Origin: Emticicia sp. 21SJ11W-3
GTDB taxonomy: Bacteria; Bacteroidota; Bacteroidia; Cytophagales; Spirosomataceae
Direction of reading: 5' to 3'
DNA: 64,000 nucleotides
Assembly: GCF_024138715.1 (NCBI RefSeq)
Contig: NZ_CP092074.1
Location: 868,001-932,000 of the forward strand
Below are positions 1-9,002 of the stretch, piece after piece (the stretch's first letter is position 1; every line of letters starts with the position of its first letter). Below the pieces are notes generated by a model, which worked only from the letters and a program-made list of their open reading frames with translations, searched no databases and was not told the origin of the DNA. Position numbers and translations under genes: made by a program.

Positions 1-981
1 GGCAAATAGTAAGCCGGCTGTTGAAATCACGGCCACCGACATACCCATAAAACTGGTTCTCATGCGTGCGGTAGCAATGCCCTTTTTAAGCAGGTGGTCG
101 GCGTACCTTCCGCCCAGCACCACACCCAATGTAGAGAAAACACTTACCAGCACCCCAAAAGTTACCCCGGCCTTGGTGTCTGTCCAGCCATGTACCCGGT
201 TCAGGAAAGTCGGAATCCAGTAGGTACCGGCAAAAGAAGCAAATGACATAAAGGCCATTCCGAAGTTCAGTGATAGAAAAGTAGATTTATTGGCTTTAAA
301 ATAGGCAATAATTTCACTAAAACTGGCCTTATTAGCAGACTCCTTACCGCTATCCAGTTCTTTGCGTTTCGGTTCTTTAATGGTTTGCAATAATAATACT
401 ATCAGAAAGCCCGGCAGGCCTATGTAAAAGAAAACCACCTGCCATGAGAAAATCTCGCCCACAAAAGGTAAGTGAATGTTCTCTTGCCCGACCATTGAGC
501 GGATGGCCGCGCCTATCAGAATTGATAGCCCCGACCCCAGAAAAACACCCATGTTGTAAATGCCCAACGCAGTGCCCAGTTTTTTCTTGGGAAAATAGTC
601 TGATATCATTGAGTATGCAGCCGGAGACAAGGCTGCTTCGCCAATACCCACGCCTACACGAGCCAGAAACAGCATGGAGAAACTACCTGCCACACCACAT
701 AAGGCTGTCATCAGGCTCCAGATGGCAATACCCCAGCCAATTATTTTCTTGCGGCTCATTCTATCGGCCATTACTCCGATAGGGATACCCAATACCGTGT
801 AAAATAAGGCAAAGCTAAGCCCCATAAGCAGCCCCATCTGGGTATCAGAAATACCAAAAGATGCTTTTATGGGTTTTACCAGCAGCGCCAGAATCTGGCG
901 GTCAATGAACGATGAAATATACGCAAGCAAAAGAATGCCCAATACATACCAGGCATAGCGGAGTGAAGGTTGCTCTTTCAT
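1..981 (-). CDS. MFS transporter, Spinster-like (C-terminus cut by window edge)
   Basis: This is a major facilitator superfamily carrier of the inner membrane, and its substrate cannot be told from sequence. I translated the minus strand from the ATG at 981. The protein starts MKEQPSLRYAWYV and carries the TM1 signature FIDRQILALLV seen in Spinster / sugar-phosphate-like MFS members. The loop 2-3 motif A appears as GVMADRMSRKK. The 327 codons read without a stop and run off the left edge, so roughly the last quarter of a usual 420-residue carrier is missing. The gene lies downstream of the 1210-2448 carrier on the same strand, but a strong hairpin at 1152-1186 separates the two, so it is probably its own transcript. 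Confidence 0.85.
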   Translation of the reverse strand, partial: MKEQPSLRYAWYVLGILLLAYISSFIDRQILALLVKPIKASFGISDTQMGLLMGLSFALFYTVLGIPIGVMADRMSRKKIIGWGIAIWSLMTALCGVAGSFSMLFLARVGVGIGEAALSPAAYSMISDYFPKKKLGTALGIYNMGVFLGSGLSILIGAAIRSMVGQENIHLPFVGEIFSWQVVFFYIGLPGFLIVLLLQTIKEPKRKELDSGKESANKASFSEIIAYFKANKSTFLSLNFGMAFMSFASFAGTYWIPTFLNRVHGWTDTKAGVTFGVLVSVFSTLGVVLGGRYADHLLKKGIATARMRTSFMGMSVAVISTAGLLFA

Positions 982-1151
982 AGATTGGCTATTGAAAAGA
1001 GAAAGGGTTAAGGTGATAGAATGGGAGGTAAGTTAAGTATAATTTGGTAAAATTGGTATTATTCTAATAAGTAATTTTACTTTTTATGGGTGGGTTGATA
1101 TTGGTGGTTGAGAAGAAAGCTGAACGGATGACATAAAAGTATAAAAATAGT

Positions 1152-1186
1152 AAAGCCTGATGCGGAACAAATCAGCATCAGGCTTT
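1152..1186 (-). terminator. Hairpin terminator after the TetR/MFS operon
   Basis: There is a perfect 12-bp inverted repeat (AAAGCCTGATGC, 1152-1163, with GCATCAGGCTTT, 1175-1186) around an 11-nt loop. It sits 24 nt beyond the stop of the 1210-2448 MFS gene. On the minus strand a short T-rich tract follows. This fits a Rho-independent terminator. Confidence 0.7.
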
Positions 1187-1209
1187 AATGTATGGGTTAT
1201 TTTTTAAGT

Positions 1210-2448
1210 TTATATAGTTTTATTTTTAGGGTCTATTTTGTGTTTCACTATTAGGTTTACTCTATAAACCAGCCAAATACATAAAAGAATTATAACGGCT
1301 GATATATAGCCTAGCACCGGGTAGTTTTCTAACGGACTGTATTTGTCTTTTTGCACAATAATGTAACCTGCAAATACAGAGGCAATGCCTCCGGCTATTT
1401 GCTGTAGCGAAGAGGTAATGCTCATAAACGCGCCTCTGTCCTGCATTTGTGGTATGGCTGTCATCAATGATGTTGATGGAATCATTCTTGACATAATGCC
1501 CGCAAACAGCAAAATATTGAGTATCAGTACCACCCAAAGCGGAACGGGTGTCAGATTCGTATAAATGATTATCATAACCATTGCCCATAATGAACCGATG
1601 GTAAATACCTTGAATTTATCAAACCTGTCGCTCAATCGCCCAACAATGGGCATTATGAATAATGAAGATATACCGGTTACCATAAACAGGATGGGCAGCT
1701 GGTCTTGCGAAAAATGAAGATTATTAATGGCAAAAGCACTGCCAAAAGGCATCATTAAAAACCCGCCTACCGAAAGCAGCGCCGTGCCCAGAAAAGCTAC
1801 CTGATAGTTACTGGTAGCCAGCACATGGCGGAAGTGCTCATATACATTACGGTCGGTTTTTAATGCCAGGTGTTTGGTCAGTGGCTTAAGGCCTTTCAGT
1901 ATGGCCAGGGCTATAATAACACTCAATAATACTATCATCAGAAAAGGCGCATGCCAGCCCCATATATTGGCAAAATACAGACCAATTGGAATACCCAGAA
2001 CCTGACTGGCCGCAAAGCCCATCTGAACGGTGCCCATTACGCGGCCCCTTTGCTCAATCGTAAAAATGTCTGTTATAATTGCCAGACCAATAGAGCCTAT
2101 TACCCCTCCAAACAGCCCTGTTATGATACGGGCTGCCACCAACAGATGGTAATTAGGCGCCAGACCACAAAACAACGTGCCGATAATGAAACCTGCATAA
2201 AAGAAGAGAAGCAGTTTTTTGCGGTCATATTTGTCGGCAAAACCAGCAGCCAGTAAGCCTGAAGCCCCTGCACTGAATGCATAGCTGGACACAGCAATGC
2301 CAAATTGACTTGGGGAAATATCTAATGACTTCATCAGAACGTCGCCCAGCGGAGACATGACCATGAAATCAAGTATAACCGTAAATTGTGTAATGGCAAT
2401 AAGAGCGATGACTAGCTTCTGATACCCTGTGAATGTTGTTTTTTCCAT
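1210..2448 (-). CDS. MFS transporter, DHA1-like drug/metabolite efflux
   Basis: A 412-residue, 12-TM carrier of the major facilitator superfamily, most like DHA1 (AraJ/bicyclomycin-type) exporters. The conserved loop after TM2 reads AAGFADKYDRKKLL. TM4 has the AARIITGLFGG segment and TM5 the motif-C-like region SQVLGIPIGLYFA. It is the last gene of a minus-strand operon with a TetR regulator and a small HMA-like protein; the spacing to the latter is only 7 nt. A TetR-controlled efflux pump is the natural reading, with an unknown ligand. Proton-driven export in the inner membrane is inferred from the family. Confidence 0.88.
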   Translation of the reverse strand: MEKTTFTGYQKLVIALIAITQFTVILDFMVMSPLGDVLMKSLDISPSQFGIAVSSYAFSAGASGLLAAGFADKYDRKKLLLFFYAGFIIGTLFCGLAPNYHLLVAARIITGLFGGVIGSIGLAIITDIFTIEQRGRVMGTVQMGFAASQVLGIPIGLYFANIWGWHAPFLMIVLLSVIIALAILKGLKPLTKHLALKTDRNVYEHFRHVLATSNYQVAFLGTALLSVGGFLMMPFGSAFAINNLHFSQDQLPILFMVTGISSLFIMPIVGRLSDRFDKFKVFTIGSLWAMVMIIIYTNLTPVPLWVVLILNILLFAGIMSRMIPSTSLMTAIPQMQDRGAFMSITSSLQQIAGGIASVFAGYIIVQKDKYSPLENYPVLGYISAVIILLCIWLVYRVNLIVKHKIDPKNKTI

Positions 2449-2455
2449 TATTGGT

Positions 2456-2671
2456 TTAATTGTTTAACTCTTCACATTGGTACCCTAGTTGCCTGATTAC
2501 CCCTATGAGCTCTTCCTGGCATAAGCCTGCTACTGATGCACGCAGCACACCGTCACAATCCTGATAATCAATAGACCATTTTTTAATTTCCGGAATTCCG
2601 TCAAGGGCAGGAGTAATAGCCTCTTTCATTTCAAGGCTCAATACATTTGTTTTTAGAATGAATATTTCCAT
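2456..2671 (-). CDS. Small HMA-fold-like protein, 71 aa
   Basis: A 71-residue cytoplasmic protein between the TetR regulator and the MFS carrier, 7 nt before the carrier. It has the size and alternating strand-helix pattern of a heavy-metal-associated (ferredoxin-like) domain: beta (MEIFILKTNV), helix (EMKEAITPAL), beta (WSIDYQD), beta (LRASVAG), helix (QEELIGVIRQLGY). The CxxC metal motif is absent, so it probably does not bind copper in the classical way. The function is unknown. The tight operon position suggests a role in the same stress response as the pump. Confidence 0.7.
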   Translation of the reverse strand: MEIFILKTNVLSLEMKEAITPALDGIPEIKKWSIDYQDCDGVLRASVAGLCQEELIGVIRQLGYQCEELNN

Positions 2672-2708
2672 TAAAATAGCTTTTTCTTTCTTATTTGCGT
2701 GTTGGGCT

Positions 2709-3308
2709 TCAGGTTTTATTTTGTTTCAGGGCTTTCATAACTACATCAAATGTCTGCCACATGAGTGCCTCAGAGAACTGAAAAGGTTTACCTGCCAGAC
2801 TGATTCCTTCTGTATGGAACCGAATCAGGTTATAAAGTGGCGCATAAGCAATTGACCAGAACACTTCATTTTCCATAGGGCATAACTCCTGCCGGTCATT
2901 GGCATTCTGTAAGAAATTGCTCATGGCTTCAACAAAATCGGTACTTACGGCATTATAAACTTTGTCGCGGTAATGCGAGTGCCTGATTTGCTCCAGAAAA
3001 GTAGCCTTCAAAGGGTTACTTAACCAATATTCAGCTCTGTTGCGCCATTGTATTCTCATGCCGGCTTCAAAGTGCATATCAGAACTGAAATCTTTCAGCA
3101 ACATGGTAGTTAACCGTTGGGTTTCTTCTGCGCCTAGCTGTACGAGCAAATCTTCTTTGTCTTTATAATAGATGTAAAGTGTGGCCGGAGAAACCCCGGC
3201 TAACTTGGCCAGTTTTTGCATACTAAAGCCGTCGAAGCCAAGTTTAACAATCATCTCTATGGCCTTTTCTTTAACTAGTTGCTCTTTATGTTCGTTGCGA
3301 GTTCTCAT
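2709..3308 (-). CDS. TetR/AcrR family transcriptional regulator
   Basis: A 199-residue regulator with an N-terminal TetR helix-turn-helix at about residues 10-55 (IVKLGFDGFSMQKLAKLAG, then VSPATLYIYYKDKEDLL). The ligand-binding C-terminal half is diverged, as usual for the family. It is the first gene of the operon running regulator, HMA-like protein, MFS pump. A perfect palindrome with 8-bp arms lies 14 nt upstream of the start (3322-3343). This is the textbook arrangement for autoregulation by a TetR repressor. The ATG at 3308 is supported by the HTH beginning right after it. Confidence 0.92.
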   Translation of the reverse strand: MRTRNEHKEQLVKEKAIEMIVKLGFDGFSMQKLAKLAGVSPATLYIYYKDKEDLLVQLGAEETQRLTTMLLKDFSSDMHFEAGMRIQWRNRAEYWLSNPLKATFLEQIRHSHYRDKVYNAVSTDFVEAMSNFLQNANDRQELCPMENEVFWSIAYAPLYNLIRFHTEGISLAGKPFQFSEALMWQTFDVVMKALKQNKT

Positions 3309-3315
3309 TTCAATA

Positions 3316-3343
3316 CAAATGTAAGTGAATGTTCGTTCACTTA
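3316..3343 (-). promoter_or_regulatory. TetR operator palindrome overlapping a -7 box
   Basis: TAAGTGAA (3322-3329), a 6-nt spacer and TTCACTTA (3336-3343) form a perfect inverted repeat. Read on the minus strand, TACATTTG (3316-3323) matches the Bacteroidota -7 consensus TAnnTTTG and overlaps the palindrome by two bases. The box lies 8 nt from the ATG, so the transcript would be nearly leaderless. No -33 TTG sits at the usual spacing. Repressor binding here would block RNA polymerase. Confidence 0.7.
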
Positions 3344-3356
3344 TAGAGCAAAAAAA

Positions 3357-3863
3357 TTATTTTTTATTTTTAAAATGCCTGATCATGCCGCCGTAGTCTA
3401 ATTGCATGGCTAGTCCGGCCACAGCCTGCGTTATGCGTTTGGTCCTGGTTTCTACTGTTTTGGCTTCTTCAATCCATTTTGAGTAGTATTTCTGATGGCT
3501 GGGGGGTAGAGCATTAAATTTTTCCAATGCTTTCGGTTCGTCTTCCAGGCAGTCCATCAGGTCTGGCGATAAAACAAACTCACTTTCGTCCAGTTCAATG
3601 TCTACGTCAATCATGGCGCCTTCTCCTTTTCTGATACCTTTTCTGATACCCGCATTTATAGGAATAATAAAATCGCCTTCACCCATAGGCAGTAATGCCA
3701 CTTGTTTTATCAGGTGCTGGTCTAGTTTGCCTTTTACCCTGAACGACGTACGCGTATCTGGTTTAATCTCATGGGCTATATGGGCAGGTATTAATATATA
3801 CGTCCATCCGGTTTTCTCTCCCTGCTTATCAAATTTATGTATGGTTGTTTTAAAAGTAGGCAT
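3357..3863 (-). CDS. DUF1905 / YdeI-OmdA-like protein
   Basis: A 168-residue protein with an N-terminal DUF1905 beta-barrel-like part (about residues 4-95, with WTYILIPA and FRVKGKLD). The C-terminal OmdA/YdeI-type helical segment (about 105-165) includes LPPSHQKYYSKWIEEAK and TRTKRI. Homologues are annotated as bacteriocin-protection YdeI/OmpD-associated proteins, but the biochemical role is not settled. It is probably cytoplasmic, as there is no signal peptide. It is divergent from the ABC exporter at 3930 and separated by 48 nt from the TetR gene, so it is likely a single-gene unit with a promoter in 3864-3929. Confidence 0.85.
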   Translation of the reverse strand: MPTFKTTIHKFDKQGEKTGWTYILIPAHIAHEIKPDTRTSFRVKGKLDQHLIKQVALLPMGEGDFIIPINAGIRKGIRKGEGAMIDVDIELDESEFVLSPDLMDCLEDEPKALEKFNALPPSHQKYYSKWIEEAKTVETRTKRITQAVAGLAMQLDYGGMIRHFKNKK

Positions 3864-3929
3864 TGGTTTCTGAACGATTATGTATTTTTATGAGTTTAAA
3901 TTTAAGAAACTGTTTGAAAATATATTTTA

Positions 3930-5690
3930 ATGAGCGAACAAAATCCTTCAGGTGAAATTTTTGATTGGGCAGTTCTGAAAAGATTGTTTCAGTTTATTCG
4001 TCCTTATCAGTTTCGTTTTTTTACGCTTGTATTTGTCATTCTGGCAGGAGCCGCCCTGGCTCCGGCTATTCCGCTGTTAATCAGGCATACCATTGACGGC
4101 CCGGTTTCGGCAGGCAATTATACAGGTCTTGCAAAAATGATGCTGATTATGATTGCCGTATTGGTGGTGCAGTCGCTTATACAGTTTGTCAATACTTATC
4201 TGGCTGGGTGGCTTGGTCAGAATATCATCCGCGACATCCGGATACAGCTCTATCAGAAAATCATTCATTTGCGCCTTAAATTCTTTGATGATACGCCAAT
4301 TGGCCGTCTGGTTACCCGTACAATTTCTGATATTGAAACCCTGGCTGATGTTTTCAGCGAAGGTATAGCGGCTATAGCCGGCGACATTCTGCAACTGGTG
4401 CTTATTATAACGGTAATGTTTTATACCGACTGGAAACTGTCGTTAATAAGCCTCAGTACTATTCCGCTCATGTTAATCAGTACTTATATTTTTAAGGAAA
4501 AAGTAAAAAAATCGTTTAATGTAGTGCGTAATGCAGTGGCCAGCCTCAATGCTTTCGTACAGGAGCATATAACAGGCATGAGCATTGTTCAGATTTTTAA
4601 CTCAGAAAAAATAGAGTACAAAAAGTTTGTAGATATTAATAAAGAACACCGCGACGCCAATATAAAATCTATTATGTACTACTCGGTTTACTACCCGGTT
4701 GCTGAGGTTATTGCGGCATTGGGAACAGGCCTGGTTGTGTGGTTTGGCGCCAAACAGATGCTCAGCAGTGAGGTCAGCTATGGTACGGTAACGGCGTTCA
4801 TTATGTTTATCAATATTTTTTTCAGGCCTATCAGGATGCTTGCCGACAGAATGAATACCCTGCAGATGGGTATTGTCAGCACCGACCGCATCATTAAACT
4901 ACTTGATAGTGATGAATATACGTCAAATGAAGGTACATATACTACACATCTGAAAGGTGATGTGCAGTTCAAAGATGTGTGGTTTGCCTATAATCAGGAA
5001 AACTACGTGCTGAAAAACATATCGTTTCAGGTTAATCCCGGCGAAACTGTAGCTTTTGTGGGGGCAACCGGTGCAGGCAAATCATCTGTCATTAATTTGT
5101 TGTCGAGATTTTATGAAATTAATAAAGGAGAGATTCTGATTGATGGCGTTGATATTAAGGAATTTGAGTTGAAGCGCCTGCGCGAACAGATAGGTGTGGT
5201 TTTGCAGGATGTTTTCTTGTTTTCTGATACCATTGAGAAAAATATTACGCTGGGCGATACCAGTATTTCCAGAGAGAACATCATGGAGGCGGCCAGGCTG
5301 GTAGGGGTGCATGATTTTATTATGCAATTACCTGATAACTACGATTACAACGTACAGGAGCGCGGCGCTACGTTATCGGTAGGGCAGCGGCAGTTGATTT
5401 CATTCGTGAGGGCTATGGTGCAGAATCCGAAGATTATTGTTTTAGATGAGGCTACGTCGTCAGTAGACACTGAAACCGAAGAGCTGATACAGAACGCCAT
5501 AGGGCAGTTAATGAAAGGCCGTACAGCCATTGTTATTGCCCACCGGTTAAGTACCATTCAGAAGGCTGATAAAATTATAGTTTTAGATAAGGGCCGTATA
5601 ATGGAAGAAGGAAACCACGAAGAATTGCTTGAAAAAGACGGTTTTTATGCTAACCTGTATCGTATGCAATACAAAGAAATGCTTGTGTAA
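3930..5690 (+). CDS. MsbA-like ABC exporter (fused TMD-NBD)
   Basis: A 586-residue half-transporter that would homodimerise in the inner membrane and export lipids, drugs or peptides using ATP. Residues 1-320 hold six TM helices, with the first near residues 30-50. The nucleotide-binding domain has Walker A GATGAGKSS at about 378, the Q-loop (VVLQDVF) near 425, signature LSVGQ near 482, and Walker B with D-loop IIVLDEATSSVD near 503. The H-loop AHRLS follows. Length and order match the MsbA / multidrug-exporter group. It stands alone with its own terminator at 5719-5748. It is far from the RiPP locus at 51-55 kb, so a role there would be speculation. Confidence 0.93.
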   Translation: MSEQNPSGEIFDWAVLKRLFQFIRPYQFRFFTLVFVILAGAALAPAIPLLIRHTIDGPVSAGNYTGLAKMMLIMIAVLVVQSLIQFVNTYLAGWLGQNIIRDIRIQLYQKIIHLRLKFFDDTPIGRLVTRTISDIETLADVFSEGIAAIAGDILQLVLIITVMFYTDWKLSLISLSTIPLMLISTYIFKEKVKKSFNVVRNAVASLNAFVQEHITGMSIVQIFNSEKIEYKKFVDINKEHRDANIKSIMYYSVYYPVAEVIAALGTGLVVWFGAKQMLSSEVSYGTVTAFIMFINIFFRPIRMLADRMNTLQMGIVSTDRIIKLLDSDEYTSNEGTYTTHLKGDVQFKDVWFAYNQENYVLKNISFQVNPGETVAFVGATGAGKSSVINLLSRFYEINKGEILIDGVDIKEFELKRLREQIGVVLQDVFLFSDTIEKNITLGDTSISRENIMEAARLVGVHDFIMQLPDNYDYNVQERGATLSVGQRQLISFVRAMVQNPKIIVLDEATSSVDTETEELIQNAIGQLMKGRTAIVIAHRLSTIQKADKIIVLDKGRIMEEGNHEELLEKDGFYANLYRMQYKEMLV

Positions 5691-5718
5691 CCGCATTGAG
5701 GTTAAGCTATAAAAGGAA

Positions 5719-5748
5719 AAAGCTCCCAATGCAATTGAGAGCTTTTTT
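5719..5748 (+). terminator. Rho-independent terminator of the ABC exporter gene
   Basis: AAAGCTC (5719-5725) pairs with GAGCTTT (5739-5745). An inner CAAT/ATTG pair extends the stem, and a run of six T residues follows. It lies 28 nt after the stop codon. Confidence 0.85.
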
Positions 5749-5771
5749 GATAATTATATAGTTTGATATAA

Positions 5772-5963
5772 TTATGCCAATTTCACGTTCACGGCGTTTA
5801 AACCTCTTTTACCTTCTTGGATTTCGAAAGTTACTTCGTCATCCTGGCGGATTTGGTCTTTTAATTCAGACACATGAACAAAAACCTCTTGATTGGTTCC
5901 ATCTACTTTAATAAAACCATAACCTTTGGTTTCATTGAAAAACTTAACTGTTCCGTTAGACAT
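5772..5963 (-). CDS. Cold-shock domain protein (Csp)
   Basis: A 63-residue single-strand nucleic-acid-binding protein of the CspA family, acting as an RNA chaperone. The RNP1-type motif is KGYGFIKV (residues 13-20), and RNP2 is modified to VFVHVSEL, where CspA has VFVHFSAI. The first residues MSNGTVKFFNETKGYGF fit the family, so I place the start at 5963. A longer reading would add an unrelated lysine-rich extension. A 9-bp-arm palindrome lies 16-34 nt upstream of the start, within the probable leader, and may matter for temperature-dependent control. Confidence 0.93.
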   Translation of the reverse strand: MSNGTVKFFNETKGYGFIKVDGTNQEVFVHVSELKDQIRQDDEVTFEIQEGKRGLNAVNVKLA

Positions 5964-5978
5964 TTTAAAAATTTGTAT

Positions 5979-5997
5979 TTTGTACTTAAAGTACAAA
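5979..5997. promoter_or_regulatory. Perfect palindrome in the csp leader region
   Basis: TTTGTACTT (5979-5987), a single A and AAGTACAAA (5989-5997) form a perfect inverted repeat 16 nt upstream of the csp start. On the minus strand a TTG followed 19 nt later by TAACCTTTG (one base longer than TAnnTTTG) lies just before it. The palindrome would therefore fall at or near the transcript start. It could be an operator or a 5' hairpin. Confidence 0.45.
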
Positions 5998-6156
5998 GGT
6001 TATATTAATTATTGACAATAACAAGCAATGACCATTATTGTTACTGAATGGTTATAAACAAGGCTAATAGTTGGTACAAATTGTAACAAAAACACCCATT
6101 AACTTTAATTAACATTATTTCAATCTCCATTAACCTATGTTGAGCAGTGTGGTTTC

Positions 6157-6164
6157 TACTTTTG
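6157..6164 (+). promoter_or_regulatory. -7 box (TACTTTTG) for the outer-membrane barrel gene
   Basis: TACTTTTG matches TAnnTTTG exactly and lies 25 nt before the ATG at 6189. A TTG at 6140-6142 is closer than the usual -33 position, so only the -7 element is called. Confidence 0.5.
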
Positions 6165-6188
6165 TTTCTGTAAAAATAAAAACCATTT

Positions 6189-8972
6189 ATGAAAAAGCTC
6201 TTCATTTTTCTTCTTTTAGCAACACCAACGCTGGCGCAAAAAATTACCTTAAAGGGTCTGGTTACCGACTCAGCCTCGGCGCCTTTGCAGTTTGCCACGG
6301 TATTATTGCTAAGCCCTAAAGACTCATCGCTTATTAATTTTGCAAGAACCAACGATAAGGGACTTTTTGAACTTAAAAATCTGAAATCGGCCAATTACCT
6401 TTTTAAAATTACTTATGTAGGGCATAAGACCTTTTATAAACCTGTTGTACCCGGCGAGGCAACCGCCATAGATATGGGAACCATTAAACTGGAACCCATA
6501 AGCCGTGAGCTGGCCGAAATAACCATTAAAGGCGAAAAAGCGCCGGTGAGTATAAAAGGAGATACTGTTGAATTTAATGCCGACTCGTTTAAGGTTAAGC
6601 CCAACTCGGTTGTGGAAGACCTGCTGAAGAAATTACCAGGTGTTGAAGTGGAAAAAGACGGCACCGTGAAAGCCCAGGGTGAAACCGTAAGGCGTATAAC
6701 CGTAGACGGAAAAGAATTTTTTGGACGCGACCCTAAAATGGCCACCAAAAACCTGCCTGCCGATGCCATAGATAAGGTGCAACTGTATGACAAACGCTCG
6801 GACCAGTCTGATTTTACAGGTATAGACGATGGACAACGTGAAAAGAACATTAATCTGAAACTGAAAGAAGACCGCAAAAAAGGCGCTTTTGGTAGTATTA
6901 CTGCTGGCGGTGGGCTCGACGAGCGCTACACAGGCCGCCTGAGTATTAACCGGTTCAATAAAGATAAACAGTTGTCTGTACTGGCAATGGGCAATAATGT
7001 AAATCAGCAGGGTTTTTCTATCAATGATTATATGAATTTCTCGGGCGATTTGATGCGAATGATGGGCGGAAGAGCAGGAGGCGGGCAGCTTCGTCTGGAT
7101 TTAAGCAGCGGCCAGGATGGCGGGCTACCGCTTAATTTTGGTAACAGGCAGAATGGTTTTGTAAGAAACTGGGCCGGAGGTCTGAATTTTAATAATCCAC
7201 TAAACAAGAAAACAGAAGTAAACGGCAGCTATATGTTCAATAACATTAATCAGTTAATTGACAGGAATATAAGCCGCCGAAACTTTTTGCCAAACGGCGA
7301 CAATTACCTGTCGTTGCAGAACAGTACCCAGAATACGTTGAACGATAACCACCGTCTGAACTTTACTCTCGACCAGAAGCTGGATTCTATGAACTCGCTG
7401 AAGTGGTCTTCTTATATTAATTATAACCGCACAAATGCCAGTAATTACAGTATAAGCCAGTCGCTTAACAGTAGCAATGTGCCAGAGAACGAAGGTGCAC
7501 GAAATAACAGCGGAAGTAACGAAGGGCTAAGTGTAAACACTAATTTGCTGATGCGCCATAAGTTTAATAAAAAAGGACGGACATTATCAGGCAATCTTAA
7601 TTTTCAGGTTAATAACTCTGATGGTGACGGTGAGTTAGATGCCCGGAACAAATATTATTCTGATGGCAATCTTACCCGAACCGAGAACATCAGGCAAAAC
7701 AGTGTACGCAAGGCAGACCGGACTAATTACGGGCTAACTGCCGCTTATACCGAACCATTGGGCAGGAAGAAATACCTGGAAATAAACTACGCATTCCAGA
7801 AAAATGATTACTTATCTGATGCCCTTGTGAACGATATTAAAGATGGTATACCGGTTTACAACAAACAGTTGAGTAACAAATTTGAAAGTAATTTTATCTA
7901 TAACCGGGTAGGAACCAATTTCAGATTTGTTGAGAAAAAATATAATTTCTCAACAGGGCTGAGTTTTCAACACGCCAATTTGCGGGGTAAAATGCTGTTG
8001 CTTGATGATGATATTTCAAGAAATTTCAGGAATGTGCTACCCAATTTGCACTTCAGCTATGATTTTCAACAAAGCCAGCGCCTGCGATTTGACTACGAAA
8101 CCAACCTGCAGGAGCCTGGTATAGCACAATTGGCACCGATTACTGATAACCGGGACCCCCTGAATATTTATGTGGGTAATCCGAATCTGAAACCAGAGTA
8201 CTCGCATAGATTGGGCCTCAATTATATGTCGTTCAATCAATTGAGCTTTACCAATTTCTTTGTGGCCGCCAACCTGATTTATACTACCAATAAAATAAAT
8301 AATGCGCAGGAAATCAGCACATCGTTTGTGCAGACCTCTCGCCCGGTTAATGTGGATGATGACTACCTGTTAACAGGAAACATTAATTACGGTTTCCGTA
8401 TCAGACCCGTTAAACTTAGAGTTGATTTAAATGAAAGGGTAATGATGAACAGAGGTATTAACTACATTAACCAGCAGGAGAACCGCACGAAAGGTTTGCA
8501 GCTGAACACCAGCGTAAGATTGAGTTATCAACAAGATAAATTTGATATGTCGGCTGAAGCGCGGGTAGGGTATAATCAGACTCATTATTCAGTAAATAAC
8601 CAGATGAATCAGGATTATTTCAATAATGTTTTCTCAACCGACATGAACTGGACCATCACCAAAAACCTGATATTCAGTACAGATTTCGACTATAATACTT
8701 ATAAAGGACTTGCAGGTGGGTTTAATCAGAATATCCCGCTGTGGGGCATGTCTGTTTCTACCTACTTTCTAAAAAACAGACGCGGAGAATTAAAGTTATC
8801 AGTTAACGACTTGCTGAATCGTAACACGGGCATCAGCCGGACGGCCCAGTTGAACTTTGTGCAGGACGAGCGCATCACTACTCTCGGCCGTTACTTCTTG
8901 CTAAGTTTTACTTACACTTTAAAAGGATTAAACCCTGCACAAAGCGGGGGGGTGAGAATAATCTCAAGATAA
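6189..8972 (+). CDS. Outer-membrane beta-barrel protein with carboxypeptidase-regulatory N-domain
   Basis: A 927-residue outer-membrane protein. A signal peptide (MKKLFIFLLLATPTLAQ) is followed by a carboxypeptidase-regulatory-like beta sandwich (about residues 22-110). Next comes a plug-like domain (about 115-225, with VVEDLLKKLPGVEV and VDGKEFFGRDPKMA), then a long barrel region rich in alternating aromatic strands. This is the TonB-receptor-like OMP_b-brl_3 architecture common in Bacteroidota; the substrate is unknown. No SusD-type partner is adjacent, so a polysaccharide-utilisation role is not supported. It is a monocistronic gene flanked by its own -7 box and terminator. Confidence 0.88.
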   Translation: MKKLFIFLLLATPTLAQKITLKGLVTDSASAPLQFATVLLLSPKDSSLINFARTNDKGLFELKNLKSANYLFKITYVGHKTFYKPVVPGEATAIDMGTIKLEPISRELAEITIKGEKAPVSIKGDTVEFNADSFKVKPNSVVEDLLKKLPGVEVEKDGTVKAQGETVRRITVDGKEFFGRDPKMATKNLPADAIDKVQLYDKRSDQSDFTGIDDGQREKNINLKLKEDRKKGAFGSITAGGGLDERYTGRLSINRFNKDKQLSVLAMGNNVNQQGFSINDYMNFSGDLMRMMGGRAGGGQLRLDLSSGQDGGLPLNFGNRQNGFVRNWAGGLNFNNPLNKKTEVNGSYMFNNINQLIDRNISRRNFLPNGDNYLSLQNSTQNTLNDNHRLNFTLDQKLDSMNSLKWSSYINYNRTNASNYSISQSLNSSNVPENEGARNNSGSNEGLSVNTNLLMRHKFNKKGRTLSGNLNFQVNNSDGDGELDARNKYYSDGNLTRTENIRQNSVRKADRTNYGLTAAYTEPLGRKKYLEINYAFQKNDYLSDALVNDIKDGIPVYNKQLSNKFESNFIYNRVGTNFRFVEKKYNFSTGLSFQHANLRGKMLLLDDDISRNFRNVLPNLHFSYDFQQSQRLRFDYETNLQEPGIAQLAPITDNRDPLNIYVGNPNLKPEYSHRLGLNYMSFNQLSFTNFFVAANLIYTTNKINNAQEISTSFVQTSRPVNVDDDYLLTGNINYGFRIRPVKLRVDLNERVMMNRGINYINQQENRTKGLQLNTSVRLSYQQDKFDMSAEARVGYNQTHYSVNNQMNQDYFNNVFSTDMNWTITKNLIFSTDFDYNTYKGLAGGFNQNIPLWGMSVSTYFLKNRRGELKLSVNDLLNRNTGISRTAQLNFVQDERITTLGRYFLLSFTYTLKGLNPAQSGGVRIISR

Positions 8973-9002
8973 TATAGTTTGATTTTTTTTAGTTTGTTAG
9001 CA

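Noticed and set aside
3930-5690. The ABC exporter as the missing transporter of the RiPP locus
   Set aside because: It lies 46 kb away with its own terminator, and MsbA-like exporters are common. Nothing in the sequence links it to the peptide.
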